From CAVUNY01 sp963843535 (GTDB lineage Bacteria > Chloroflexota > Anaerolineae > Anaerolineales > Anaerolineaceae): DNA of 64,000 nucleotides. The translations under genes and the position numbers were made by a program. The first letter of the stretch is position 1. Each line of letters opens with the position of its first letter. Shown one piece after another: positions 42,843 to 50,885 of the stretch. Under the pieces are notes generated by a model. It saw nothing but the letters and a program-made list of their open reading frames with translations. It had not been told where the DNA came from and did not search any database. The DNA lies in assembly GCA_963843535.1 (NCBI GenBank), contig CAWJKU010000004.1, forward strand, positions 186,001 through 250,000, in the 5' to 3' direction.

Positions 42843-42887
42843 CCGGTTGGAAGGTGCGGATCATCGCAGAAACCAGGGTAGGAGACA

Positions 42888-43946
42888 TTAGCTGTTGATC
42901 GCCTGGCGGAGATTGGCAACTACTTCAGCCGGTTGAATGCCGACGGCTGCAGCAATCTCCGCCTGTAAGGTGTTAACTGCCGGAGTGCAGGCGGTTAACG
43001 ATTCGGCCTGGTCCGGGTAGCGTCCGACCAATCCCTGCAAGCGCTCCCGCCAATCAACCAGGCGGGAGCCCTCGCATATTTTGTCCGCAAAATGGACGAT
43101 CTTTTCTTCCCAGGTGCGCGGACCGTTCTGCGGGTCGTGCAGGGTATATATCATATGCCGGCGGGAGATTTCGGCCAGCGCGGGCTGGCCAAAACCGCTT
43201 AAGATTTCATAGCCTGCTTCGCCGTGGCTGCGCCGCGTGTGCCGGGATGAAATTTTCGCGATATCATGCAGCAGCCCGCCGCGGTGCGCCAGCAGCGGAT
43301 CGACCTCAACACCAGCCGCGCGCAACCATACCGCCAGGTGATAGGATGCAATCCCCACCGCTTCGACATGCTGCCATAACAGCGCCGTACCGCCTTGTTC
43401 CAGGTACCATGCCTGGCAGGTCTGTACATCCGGCAGGTCCAGCCTGGCCAGGCTGGCCTGAAGGCCTGACATCCGGCTGCATTCCGCATCGTGCAAAGGG
43501 GCCGGTCCCGGGGCGGCTTTTCCGGATGGGTTGTACCAGACCGCCCGCCAGCCAGCGCGCCGGGCCCCGGGAATATCCACGGCATAACTGTCGCCGACCA
43601 TGACCAGCTGGCGGGGGAGGGCGTCCAGTGCTTCCGCCATCTGAAAAAAGAAGGCCGGGTCGGGTTTTTTGCGGCCTAATTCGGCGAAAGTGAAGATGTT
43701 GGAAAATTTTCCGTCCAACCCGGCCCGAGCCAGGGCAGCCTGTACCTGGGCCGCGCTGGAATCGACCGCGTTGGAGGCCACCGCCAGCCGGTAGAGTCCG
43801 GCTAAAGCGGCGATTGTTTCAGGCACACCTTCTACGGCGCGAACTTCGGGCCAATCCACCATCGGTCCGCTGAAGCGCGGGTCGACCGCCATTAAGGTAT
43901 CGCCCCAATCGAAAACGATCGTGGTTATGTCGTCAGGCGTGGGCAT
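42888..43946 (-). CDS. HAD-superfamily hydrolase fused to HD-domain phosphohydrolase
   Basis: A 352-residue two-domain protein. The HAD part (about 1-150) has VFDWGDTL with nucleophile Asp13, KKPDPAFFFQMAEAL (motif III Lys) and MVGDSYAVDIPGARRAGW (motif IV). The Asp at nucleophile +2 is replaced by Gly15. The C-terminal half is an HD domain (ASYHLAVWLRAAGVEVDPLLAHRGGLLHDIAKISSRHTRRSHGEAGYEIL) with the His-Asp pair in LLHDIAK. Two phosphatase-type activities in one chain suggest a nucleotide or phosphosugar pathway; substrate unknown. It starts 6 bp after the P450 stop. Confidence 0.83.
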   Translation of the reverse strand: MPTPDDITTIVFDWGDTLMAVDPRFSGPMVDWPEVRAVEGVPETIAALAGLYRLAVASNAVDSSAAQVQAALARAGLDGKFSNIFTFAELGRKKPDPAFFFQMAEALDALPRQLVMVGDSYAVDIPGARRAGWRAVWYNPSGKAAPGPAPLHDAECSRMSGLQASLARLDLPDVQTCQAWYLEQGGTALLWQHVEAVGIASYHLAVWLRAAGVEVDPLLAHRGGLLHDIAKISSRHTRRSHGEAGYEILSGFGQPALAEISRRHMIYTLHDPQNGPRTWEEKIVHFADKICEGSRLVDWRERLQGLVGRYPDQAESLTACTPAVNTLQAEIAAAVGIQPAEVVANLRQAINS

Positions 43947-43952
43947 GATGGT

Positions 43953-45311
43953 TCAGCGTGCTTTTACACGCGCCCAAATGGCTGGTTTTGGACGCAATGT
44001 TGCCAGCGGGGTAGGCCTGACTTCCTGCCCGGCGACCAAGTCCACCCGAAAATTTTGCAGGATCATCGCCAGGATTAACGGCGCTTCCTGCAGGGTGAAC
44101 GGCATGCCGATGCACAGCCGAGGGCCTCCGCCGAAGGGGAAGTAGGCATAACGGTTGCGAGAGGCTGCTGCCTCAGGTGTAAACCGGGCGGGGTTGAACT
44201 TTTCCGGCTCGTCCCAAAAGGCCGGCAAGCGGTGGGTTACATATGGGCTGAGCATGACCATCGATCCGGCTGCAAGGTGGAAACCGCCGATCTCATCATC
44301 TGCCACCAGCTGGCGGGCAAACATCCAGGCCGGCGGATACAGGCGCAGGGATTCATCCAGCACCTGGCGGGTATAAACCAGCTGGTTGATTTCTTCAGCG
44401 GTCGGAACGCGCTGATCCAGGAGGGTATCGATCTCCGATTGAACTTTTTCGGCTTCTACCGGATTGCGTCCCAGCAGCAGCCAGGTCCATGCTAACAGGG
44501 TGGCGGTTGTTTCGTGACCGGCGAAGAAAATAGTGAACAATTCATCGCGGATTTGCTTATCGCTCATGCTCTGCCCGGTATCAGCATCCCTGGCGTCCAT
44601 CAGCACCGCCAGCAGGTCGTGGCGTTCATGGCTGCCTTTCGCCCGGCGGTCGGAGATAAATTGGTAGATCACCTCGTCCAGGCGCTTAAGCGCAGCATGG
44701 AATTTCCGATTGGTTGGCGTGGGCAGCTTATGGAAGATCGGGCTGGGTGCCATCATGAGACTGTTCATGTACACAAGGGACGACGCAAAATCAGCGGATA
44801 TTTCCCGGCTGCGCTGGCCCATATCGGTCGAGAACATGGTGCGCAGGATGATCGTCTGGGTAAGCAGCATCATTTCAGAGGCCAGATCGAGGGGCGCATC
44901 CGGATCAGGCCTGCGTTTCCAATCATCGATCATTTCCTGGGTGCTGTCTGCCATGGTTGGCAACAGGCTGACCATGTTGGGGCGGTTAAAGAGGGGCTGT
45001 ATCAGCCGCCGCTGGCGGCGCCAGAGGTCGCCGTCGCTGGTTACCAACCCTTCACCCAATATGGGTTTGACCATGTCGTACCCTTTGACATAGTTTTTAT
45101 TGTTATCTTGAAGGACGTATTTCACCTGATCTGGATGGCTGATCAGGAACATCCGCCGCGGGCCCATATCGATGCGCACGACATCTCCGTAAGATAACGC
45201 GGACTGTAGGAAAAAATCCAGCGGATTCTTCCAGACCTGGGGCAGCACACCCAGAACAGGCACACCGCGAACCTGCGGTGGTAAGTTGAGTTCTTTTTGA
45301 GCTGTGTCCAA
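43953..45311 (-). CDS. Cytochrome P450
   Basis: A 452-residue P450 monooxygenase. The I-helix oxygen site is FFAGHETTATLL, the K-helix ExxR is DESLRLYP, the PERF-like region is FNPARFTPE, and the haem-binding loop is FPFGGGPRLCIGMPF with the cysteine ligand. No membrane anchor, so probably soluble and dependent on separate redox partners, none of which is adjacent. The TTG start at 45311 has CGGAGA 5 nt upstream. It directly follows the remnant of an MFS transporter gene. Confidence 0.95.
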   Translation of the reverse strand: MDTAQKELNLPPQVRGVPVLGVLPQVWKNPLDFFLQSALSYGDVVRIDMGPRRMFLISHPDQVKYVLQDNNKNYVKGYDMVKPILGEGLVTSDGDLWRRQRRLIQPLFNRPNMVSLLPTMADSTQEMIDDWKRRPDPDAPLDLASEMMLLTQTIILRTMFSTDMGQRSREISADFASSLVYMNSLMMAPSPIFHKLPTPTNRKFHAALKRLDEVIYQFISDRRAKGSHERHDLLAVLMDARDADTGQSMSDKQIRDELFTIFFAGHETTATLLAWTWLLLGRNPVEAEKVQSEIDTLLDQRVPTAEEINQLVYTRQVLDESLRLYPPAWMFARQLVADDEIGGFHLAAGSMVMLSPYVTHRLPAFWDEPEKFNPARFTPEAAASRNRYAYFPFGGGPRLCIGMPFTLQEAPLILAMILQNFRVDLVAGQEVRPTPLATLRPKPAIWARVKAR

Positions 45312-45494
45312 TTAATTCTCCGTTTTTTCAGCCCGTAAGCTGTTTATTTGGCAGCCGCCGGGATCGCATCCGCGATGGCTGTTTGTCGAAATACTCCCTG
45401 GAATCAGGGGTAAAACCAATATATTTAGAGCGGCGACCACCGCAAACGTCATGCGGAAGCCGATGCCATCTACCAGTGCTCCGCTGGCGCCCAT
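45312..45494 (-). pseudogene. MFS transporter C-terminal remnant
   Basis: About 60 codons reading MGASGALVDGIGFRMTFAVVAALNILVLPLI, a typical last transmembrane hairpin of an MFS transporter. A stop codon directly precedes the first Met and nothing homologous lies upstream, so the 5' bulk of the gene is deleted. Its stop overlaps the P450 start region, which implies a former transporter-P450 operon. Confidence 0.6.
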
Positions 45495-45534
45495 CTAAAC
45501 ATGGCGGCTCCTGTAAAGAAGTTAACAATATCAG

Positions 45535-45540
45535 TATAAT
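45535..45540 (+). promoter_or_regulatory. -10 box of ketopantoate-reductase-like gene
   Basis: TATAAT 46 nt before the ATG at 45587; the leader carries AAGGAGGG. Confidence 0.45.
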
Positions 45541-45586
45541 ACTAAGAAAACATTAAAAATTTGTGCGTTCGGCAAAGGAGGGCACC

Positions 45587-46645
45587 ATGGAAATTCTGGT
45601 ATACGGGGCGGGAGTAGTTGGCAGCCAGTATGCTGCCCGGCTGCGGCAGGCAGGTCATATGGTCACCTTGCTGGCTCGCAACGAGCGCGCAGCTGAGGTT
45701 CGCGAGCACGGTATTGTGCTGGAAGCTGCCAACACCGGTCAAACAGAGACTGTGCACGTCAGTGTAAAAGAGACCCTGGAACCTGACGACCTTTATGAGC
45801 TGGTGATTGTAGCCCTGCGCAGGAACCAGATCGCGGATGCACTGCCGGTCCTGGCAGCCAACCATGCGACCCCAAACATCCTGTTCATGGGGAACAACCC
45901 CTCCGGGGCAAATGATTATACGGCGGCCCTGGGCCGAGAGCGAGTGCTGCTGGGATTTGGCGCTGTGGGCGGGGTGCGACGCGGGCATGTCATCCGGTAT
46001 ACATCGCGGCCTGGCCTTTATGGGCGCACTTTCCTGGGAGAATTGGACGGACAGGTCACCAACCGCCTGATCCATATTGCCATTGCCCTGACCGAAGCCC
46101 GGCTGGGCCCCCAGTTGGTGCCGAATATGGATGCCTGGCTGAAAACCCACGCGGCGGTGATCAACCCGGTGGCACTGGCGCTGTATGCCACGGAAGGTGA
46201 TAACTACCGCCTGGCGCGCACCCGCGACGGCCTGCTGCTGGCGGTGCGAGGCATCCGTGAAAGCCTGCGCACTCTGCGCGAGCTGAATATCCCGATCATT
46301 CCGGGCTATTACCGCACTTACGAATGGCTGCCAGAGCCGCTGCTGTTGATGGTGCTGCGCGGATTGGTGAACACCCACGCGGCGGAAATTAATATTGCGG
46401 GCCATGCCAACGCAGCGCGGGATGAGATGTGGGCTGTGGCTGACGAATTTGAAACCTTAACCCGCGCGACCGGGCGCCTGACCCCGGCGCTTTACAACCT
46501 GCGCCTGTGGCTCGATCCGGCGTATGCCCCCTTGGAAGATGGAAGCGCAGCTTTACCGGTGGATATGCGCGCGATATGGATCGCCCTGGGAGTGGTGTTT
46601 GGGCTGGCTGTCACTGCAATTCTTGGCACGAGGAGCAAGAAATAA
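45587..46645 (+). CDS. ApbA/PanE-like dehydrogenase with C-terminal membrane helix
   Basis: A 352-residue NAD(P)-dependent reductase-like protein. The Rossmann motif is ILVYGAGVVGSQYAARLRQAGHMVTLLARNERA. LVIVALRRNQIADALPVL and ILFMGNNPSGAN follow, and the C-terminal helical domain is ALYATEGDNYRLARTRDGLLLAVRGIRE. Unlike soluble ketopantoate reductase it ends with a membrane helix (AIWIALGVVFGLAVTAILG) and a basic tail, so it probably sits at the membrane. The substrate is likely not ketopantoate. The next gene starts one base after its stop. Confidence 0.8.
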   Translation: MEILVYGAGVVGSQYAARLRQAGHMVTLLARNERAAEVREHGIVLEAANTGQTETVHVSVKETLEPDDLYELVIVALRRNQIADALPVLAANHATPNILFMGNNPSGANDYTAALGRERVLLGFGAVGGVRRGHVIRYTSRPGLYGRTFLGELDGQVTNRLIHIAIALTEARLGPQLVPNMDAWLKTHAAVINPVALALYATEGDNYRLARTRDGLLLAVRGIRESLRTLRELNIPIIPGYYRTYEWLPEPLLLMVLRGLVNTHAAEINIAGHANAARDEMWAVADEFETLTRATGRLTPALYNLRLWLDPAYAPLEDGSAALPVDMRAIWIALGVVFGLAVTAILGTRSKK

Positions 46646-47668
46646 ATGGATGAAATTGCCCGCCAGATGCAGCGATATGTCGAGCAATCCTATGCTGAAC
46701 AGGGTTCGCCGGTCATTTCCGGCCTGTCCAATATAAGCTCGGGTTGGGAAAGCGATGTGTATGTTTTCCAGCTCGAAGTGGGTTCGCGAACTGACCGCCG
46801 CCAGCAGAGGCAGGTTCTGCGCATCTATCCGGGCGAAAACGGCGACCAAAAGGCGAAAGATGAATTCCGGGTGCTTGCCGGGCTGTACCAGATGGGTTAT
46901 CCCGTCCCTGAAGTTTACCGGCTTGAAACGGATCATGCCTGGTTTGGCCGTCCATTTATTACCATGGAAATGATTGAGGGCAGCACGCTTTGGCCGCTGC
47001 TGTTCCACGGACCCGCAGAGCGCCAGCCGGAGATGCTGGCGCTATACTGCCGCCTGATGCTCCAACTTCACCGGCTGGATTGGACGCCTTATAATCCCGA
47101 TGAAGCAAAGAAGATCGGCGATCCATACCACTATGCCAGACAGGAACTGGAGCGGGGCGCCGGGGTGGCGCAGAACTTTGGAATGACGGAATTCCAGCCC
47201 CTGATGGAGTGGTTGAATTCCCGCCTGGTCGATGTGCCCTGCGAACATGCTTCGGTGGTGCATTGGGATTTTCACCCGCAAAATATCCTGATCAAGCCGG
47301 ATGGCTCGCCTAAGGTGATCGACTGGACCAGCGCAACGATTTCTGATGCCCGCTTTGATCTGGCCTGGTCGCTGTTATTAATCGAAGCGTATGAAGGCGA
47401 AGCGTGGCGCGACAGGGTGCAAGCCGAATACGAGCGCCAGGCGGGCGGTGCTTTGATCGGGATGGATTTTTTTATGGCTTATGCCTGCGCGCGGCGTTTA
47501 TTCAGCGTGATCGTATCCATTAAAGCCGGCGCTGGCGCGCTGGGGATGCGCCCTGGGGCAGAGCAGATCATGAAAGCCCAACGCGAGCCGCTGAAAAAGG
47601 TGGCTGCCCGGTTGCAAGCGGTCACCGGGATCAATCTGGTGGACATAGACCAGCTGATGGACGGCTGA
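46646..47668 (+). CDS. APH-fold phosphotransferase
   Basis: A 340-residue aminoglycoside/choline-kinase-like protein. The ATP Lys/Arg region is RQVLRIYPGE, the catalytic loop is SVVHWDFHPQNILI (H-x-D-x4-N) and the metal motif is VIDWTSA. Small-molecule kinase with unknown substrate. It follows the membrane-bound ApbA-like reductase without a gap and is probably cotranscribed. Confidence 0.83.
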   Translation: MDEIARQMQRYVEQSYAEQGSPVISGLSNISSGWESDVYVFQLEVGSRTDRRQQRQVLRIYPGENGDQKAKDEFRVLAGLYQMGYPVPEVYRLETDHAWFGRPFITMEMIEGSTLWPLLFHGPAERQPEMLALYCRLMLQLHRLDWTPYNPDEAKKIGDPYHYARQELERGAGVAQNFGMTEFQPLMEWLNSRLVDVPCEHASVVHWDFHPQNILIKPDGSPKVIDWTSATISDARFDLAWSLLLIEAYEGEAWRDRVQAEYERQAGGALIGMDFFMAYACARRLFSVIVSIKAGAGALGMRPGAEQIMKAQREPLKKVAARLQAVTGINLVDIDQLMDG

Positions 47669-47695
47669 CCGTTGGGGAGGCCCATTATTCATGTG

Positions 47696-47701
47696 TATAA
47701 T
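47696..47701 (+). promoter_or_regulatory. -10 box before small membrane protein gene
   Basis: TATAAT in GTGTATAATGAG; start about 97 nt downstream. Confidence 0.35.
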
Positions 47702-47797
47702 GAGTTAGTTTTTTACCATTAATTTTCTTCAATGATCCCACGCCAGTTTTTTCTGGCTGGAGTTCTAAAAGTCTGTTGTATCAATATCAGGCAAACT

Positions 47798-48022
47798 ATG
47801 AATAATGAACCTATGCGAGCGGTAAACCCCGAGGCCAATATGAGGGCGCTGGCGCACACTCACCCGGTCAATGAAACTTTTTCAACCATAAAAGTTAATG
47901 AGTCCGTCGGTACGGCATTCCTGGGAATTCTTACGATCCTGATGCTGGTTTTTCTGGTGCGGTCCAATAGACGCAATCGCGAGCTGTTGTTGGAAGTCAT
48001 CTCGCTGAGAAGGCAGTCGTAA
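47798..48022 (+). CDS. Small single-pass membrane protein
   Basis: A 74-residue protein with one central membrane helix (VGTAFLGILTILMLVFLV) and a basic C-terminal tail with RSNRRNRELLLEVISLRRQS. A conserved family is not recognised. A longer frame from 47732 has no ribosome binding site; AGGCAAACT precedes ATG 47798 only weakly. It lies 47 bp upstream of the deazaflavin-type gene and may be cotranscribed with it. Confidence 0.5.
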   Translation: MNNEPMRAVNPEANMRALAHTHPVNETFSTIKVNESVGTAFLGILTILMLVFLVRSNRRNRELLLEVISLRRQS

Positions 48023-48069
48023 TCGTCAACGCAGCCTTCCGGCAGAAACGCACCCAACGGGAGGGTGGG

Positions 48070-48648
48070 ATGGAAATCAATCCGGAATTGGCGCTCCAAC
48101 TGCGCCATGCCTTTAAGATCGGCAATCGTTTTATGCTGTTGATGTGGCGCCTGGGCCTGGGAAAATTTATCAACATGGCGCCTGAGACCAGTGGAAGAAT
48201 CCTGGTGCTGACCCATGTGGGCCGCAAGACCGGAGCCGTCCGGCAAACCCCGGTAAACTATTGTATTGCCAACAACGACATTTACATCACCGCCGGTTTT
48301 GGCTCGGTGGCTGATTGGTACCGCAACATCTTGAAAAACCCACGGGTCGAGGTCTGGCTCCCAGACGGTTGGTGGCAGGCGACAGCCGAGGATGTCAGCC
48401 ATCACCCGGATCGGGTGGAGCTGCTGCGCCAGGTGCTGATCGCCAGCGGATTCGCGGCGCGTTCCATGGGCTTCCAACCGAAAACCATGACCGCGGAAGA
48501 AATCGATGCCGCCACGCATGACTACATGCTGATCCGCATCCGCCGCACGGCGGCGTGTACTGGTCCCGGCGGTCCCGGAGACCTGGCCTGGATCTGGCCG
48601 GTGGCGACTTTCATTTTGCTGCCGTTGGCCTTCCGCCGACGGCGATAA
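48070..48648 (+). CDS. Deazaflavin (F420)-dependent nitroreductase-family protein with C-terminal membrane helix
   Basis: A 192-residue Ddn-like split-barrel protein: GRILVLTHVGRKTGAVRQTPVNYCIANNDIYITAGFG, ADWYRNILKNPRVEVWLPDG and AEDVSHHPDRVELLRQVLIASGF. This family uses F420H2 in actinobacteria and Chloroflexota. A C-terminal membrane segment (WIWPVATFILLPLAF) and RRRR tail suggest membrane attachment. GGAGGG precedes the ATG. Its presence suggests that the host makes F420. Confidence 0.85.
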   Translation: MEINPELALQLRHAFKIGNRFMLLMWRLGLGKFINMAPETSGRILVLTHVGRKTGAVRQTPVNYCIANNDIYITAGFGSVADWYRNILKNPRVEVWLPDGWWQATAEDVSHHPDRVELLRQVLIASGFAARSMGFQPKTMTAEEIDAATHDYMLIRIRRTAACTGPGGPGDLAWIWPVATFILLPLAFRRRR

Positions 48649-48673
48649 GTTTGTCGCGCCGGCGCGGTCCACG

Positions 48674-48892
48674 CACACGACACTTGCACACCGCCAAAGG
48701 CGCACTTCGTGTGACGCACCCTTGCCCTCCCGTATACGCGAGGTACGCCCTTCGGGCGAGGACATCGGGACGATGTGGCGTGCACACCTGCCCCGGATGC
48801 AGGTACAGGGGAGTGCCAGGGAGTGCATGCGAAGCACCCCTGCGGGTGCGCGAGGCGCGGCACACCTGCGGTGGGTGAGTGCGCCTGAGGCG
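48674..48892. ncRNA. Candidate structured RNA / multi-hairpin GC-rich element
   Basis: A GC-rich intergenic segment unlike its surroundings. By eye it holds CACACGA/TCGTGTG (48674-48680 with 48707-48713). A long-range stem 48692-48706 with 48878-48892 has 13 pairs around an AA/GA internal loop. Inside it are hairpins at 48746-48758 (CGCCC/GGGCG), 48763-48775 (CATCG/CGATG), 48786-48804 (ACCTGC/GCAGGT), 48834-48849 (GCACCC/GGGTGC) and 48863-48873 (CACC/GGTG). An alternative GTGC/GCAC pair (48823-48837) competes with the fourth. Strand and function unknown; it could also be a complex repeat. Confidence 0.35.
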
Positions 48893-48902
48893 AACGATGA
48901 CT

Positions 48903-48947
48903 GGAGTGTTTTTTTGAAATCTCGTAGCGATTTCAAAAAAACACTCC
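48903..48947. repeat. T-first/A-last palindrome (element P4)
   Basis: A perfect 19-bp stem (GGAGTGTTTTTTTGAAATC at 48903-48921, complement at 48929-48947) with a 7-nt loop. T7 is in the 5' arm and A7 in the 3' arm. It ends 31 bp before the toastrack gene start, inside its probable leader. Confidence 0.7.
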
Positions 48948-48978
48948 ATAACATCATATGAGTATTCTGGAGGAGAAG

Positions 48979-49509
48979 ATGGGAACGAACCGGAGTGTAA
49001 TTTTCGTAGGCCTGGTGCTGGTGATCGGCGGGGCGCTGCTCCTGGCTGGAAATCTGCTCAACTTCAACGGTTGGGCTTATTGTTGGCCGGTAGCCCTGAT
49101 CGCCCTGGGTGTCTGGTTTGTGCTGCGTCCGGTGCGCAGCATGTCCGGAGGGGTATTTACAAACCGTTTCATCGGCGACTATCACCGCAATGGTCCCTGG
49201 CAGGTGGTTAACGAGGAATTTTCCCTGTTCGTCGGTGATATTCACCTGGATCTGACTCAGGCGTCGATCCAACCCGGCGAGACCCATTTGCGTTTTTCGG
49301 GATTTGTGGGCGATCTGGCGATCACTTTCCCGGCAGGGGTGGGGGTGTCTATCACGGCATCCTCATTTGTCAGCGATCTGGACCTGTTCGGCCAGCACCG
49401 CACGGCGATCTTCACCCCGGTTGATTTTTCGACGCCCGGGTACGCAGGGGCTGAACGCCGTCTGCGAGTCGAGATTTCTTATTTTGTGGCAGATGCCAGG
49501 CTGAGGTAA
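48979..49509 (+). CDS. LiaF/toastrack-type membrane envelope protein
   Basis: A 176-residue protein. Two N-terminal membrane segments (SVIFVGLVLVIGGALLLAG, WAYCWPVALIALGVWFVL) are joined to a beta-rich C-terminal toastrack-like domain (FSLFVGDIHLDLTQASIQPGETHLRFSGFVGDLAITFPAGVGVSITASSFVSDLDL), as in LiaF and related envelope-stress proteins. ATG 48979 has GGAGG 5 nt upstream and is preferred over 48958. Neighbouring GIN and two-component genes support an envelope-stress role. Confidence 0.82.
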   Translation: MGTNRSVIFVGLVLVIGGALLLAGNLLNFNGWAYCWPVALIALGVWFVLRPVRSMSGGVFTNRFIGDYHRNGPWQVVNEEFSLFVGDIHLDLTQASIQPGETHLRFSGFVGDLAITFPAGVGVSITASSFVSDLDLFGQHRTAIFTPVDFSTPGYAGAERRLRVEISYFVADARLR

Positions 49510-49527
49510 GGCTAACCCCAACCTTTA

Positions 49528-49559
49528 GCTAATGAGCGCGCCGCGGAGCGCTCATTAGC
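49528..49559. terminator. 12-bp hairpin between toastrack and YqeK-like genes
   Basis: GCTAATGAGCGC and GCGCTCATTAGC with an 8-nt loop. No U-tract follows; the next bases are the AAGGAGG of the downstream gene, so an RNA-processing or attenuation role is as likely as termination. Confidence 0.4.
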
Positions 49560-49574
49560 CTTAAGGAGGATACG

Positions 49575-50183
49575 ATGGATTTTTCAGAATGGACGCAGGG
49601 GGTGGAATTAGGCCGCGGATTGCGGGTGGACGTGAGCGCGTTCTTGACTGCCCATAACCGGTTGCACACCCTGGCGCATGTTAACCGGGTCGCGGCTGAA
49701 GCGCTCCGCCTGGCGCTGCGGTTCGGCGCTGATGCGAGAAAAGCCGAGCAAGCCGGTTTGTTGCACGATATCAGCGCGGTGATTCCGAATGCCCGCCGCC
49801 TTGAGGCTGCCCGCCAGTGGGGGGTGAAGATCCTGCCGGAAGAGGAGGCATTCCCTGTGCTGCTTCACCAGCAGCTTTCAGCTGTATTGGCGCGCCATGT
49901 ATTTGGGGTTCAGGATGAAGGGATACTCTCGGCGATTGGCTGCCATACCACCCTGCGCCCGTCCGCCGGAAGATTGGACCTGGTGTTGTTTGTCGCCGAC
50001 AAAATCGCCTGGGACCAGGCCGGCCAACCGCCTTACTTGGGAGATATGGCTGAAGCGCTGGACCAGTCGCTCGCGCAGGCAGCCAGGGTTTACCTGGAAT
50101 ACCTGCGCGAGCATTTAAACGGGCCGCTCCATCCCTGGGCGCAAGCTGCCTATTTAGAGCTGCTTGACGGAGCCGCTGCCTGA
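49575..50183 (+). CDS. HD-domain phosphohydrolase, YqeK-like
   Basis: A 202-residue HD protein: LTAHNRLHTLAHVNRVAAEALRLALRFGADARKAEQAGLLHDISAVIP has the metal-binding His and His-Asp pair. VLLHQQLSAVLARHVFGVQDEGILSAIGCHTTLRPSAGRLDLVLFVADKI matches the YqeK type, a diadenosine tetraphosphatase in characterised members. AAGGAGG precedes the ATG. It overlaps the convergent GIN gene by 30 bp. Confidence 0.85.
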   Translation: MDFSEWTQGVELGRGLRVDVSAFLTAHNRLHTLAHVNRVAAEALRLALRFGADARKAEQAGLLHDISAVIPNARRLEAARQWGVKILPEEEAFPVLLHQQLSAVLARHVFGVQDEGILSAIGCHTTLRPSAGRLDLVLFVADKIAWDQAGQPPYLGDMAEALDQSLAQAARVYLEYLREHLNGPLHPWAQAAYLELLDGAAA

Positions 50184-50783
50184 AATCGATTGATCGATCT
50201 GCGGGCTGCCCAGGTAGTGAACGGAACCGCTGCCGCTGATCGAAACATCCAGTTTTTCGCTTACATTAAGCGTTAAATCACCGGAGCCGCTGACCCGCAC
50301 CTTCGCCGCCTGGCAGGCGAGATCGCGGGCAGCGACTTTACCGCTGCCGCTGATGCGCATCTCCTCGTACTTGGCAGTGCCTGCCAGGTCGATGCTGGCT
50401 GACCCGGAAATACGAATTTCAAGATCGTTCGCGGTCAGCAGCCCGACAGCCAGCGACCCTGAACCGCTGATGGAAAATTTGAACCGGTCGGCCTCAATTT
50501 CATCCGCCCGTACCTTACATGATCCAGAAACTGAAACCTCGTTTAATGCAGTATAGGTGACCGTGTAATTAACTTTGCTCCAGGTGTGGAAAAGATGGTC
50601 AAGCCAGCTTTTCATGCCCAACACCAGGCGGCCGTTTTCCACCTCAACCTTTAGATGCTCAAGCGTTTCGGGGTCGGTATCGATCACGATGGATGGCATG
50701 CTGCCGTGCACCAACGTCAGCTCACCATGCCCCTCCATGGAGATGCTGGTGAACTCAGGTAAACTCCGTGTATCGATCGTCAT
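50154..50783 (-). CDS. GIN-domain (DUF2807) putative autotransporter-adhesin-like protein
   Basis: A 209-residue beta-solenoid-like protein: LPEFTSISMEGHGELTLVHG, LEHLKVEVENGRLVLGM, then repeated S-G-S-G/S-A-S turns (EVSVSGSCKVRAD, FSISGSGSLAVG, IRISGSASIDLAG, MRISGSGKVAAR, VRVSGSGDLTLN, VSISGSGSVHYLG). This is diagnostic of DUF2807. No signal peptide is seen in this frame, which is unusual because many homologues are exported. GGAG stands 7 nt before ATG 50783. Confidence 0.9.
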   Translation of the reverse strand: MTIDTRSLPEFTSISMEGHGELTLVHGSMPSIVIDTDPETLEHLKVEVENGRLVLGMKSWLDHLFHTWSKVNYTVTYTALNEVSVSGSCKVRADEIEADRFKFSISGSGSLAVGLLTANDLEIRISGSASIDLAGTAKYEEMRISGSGKVAARDLACQAAKVRVSGSGDLTLNVSEKLDVSISGSGSVHYLGSPQIDQSISGSGSVKQL

Positions 50784-50885
50784 TTTATTCTCCGTATTTC
50801 GAATATTCAAACTTGATATCAACAATATCAATTATAAATCAGAATATTCAAAATGAAAAGAGGTAATTATTAAATAAAACAAAAA

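Noticed and set aside
48522..48949. Several overlapping open frames on both strands between the F420-type and toastrack genes
   Set aside because: They are Arg/Pro/Cys-rich, mutually overlapping and lack ribosome binding sites; openness follows from high GC.
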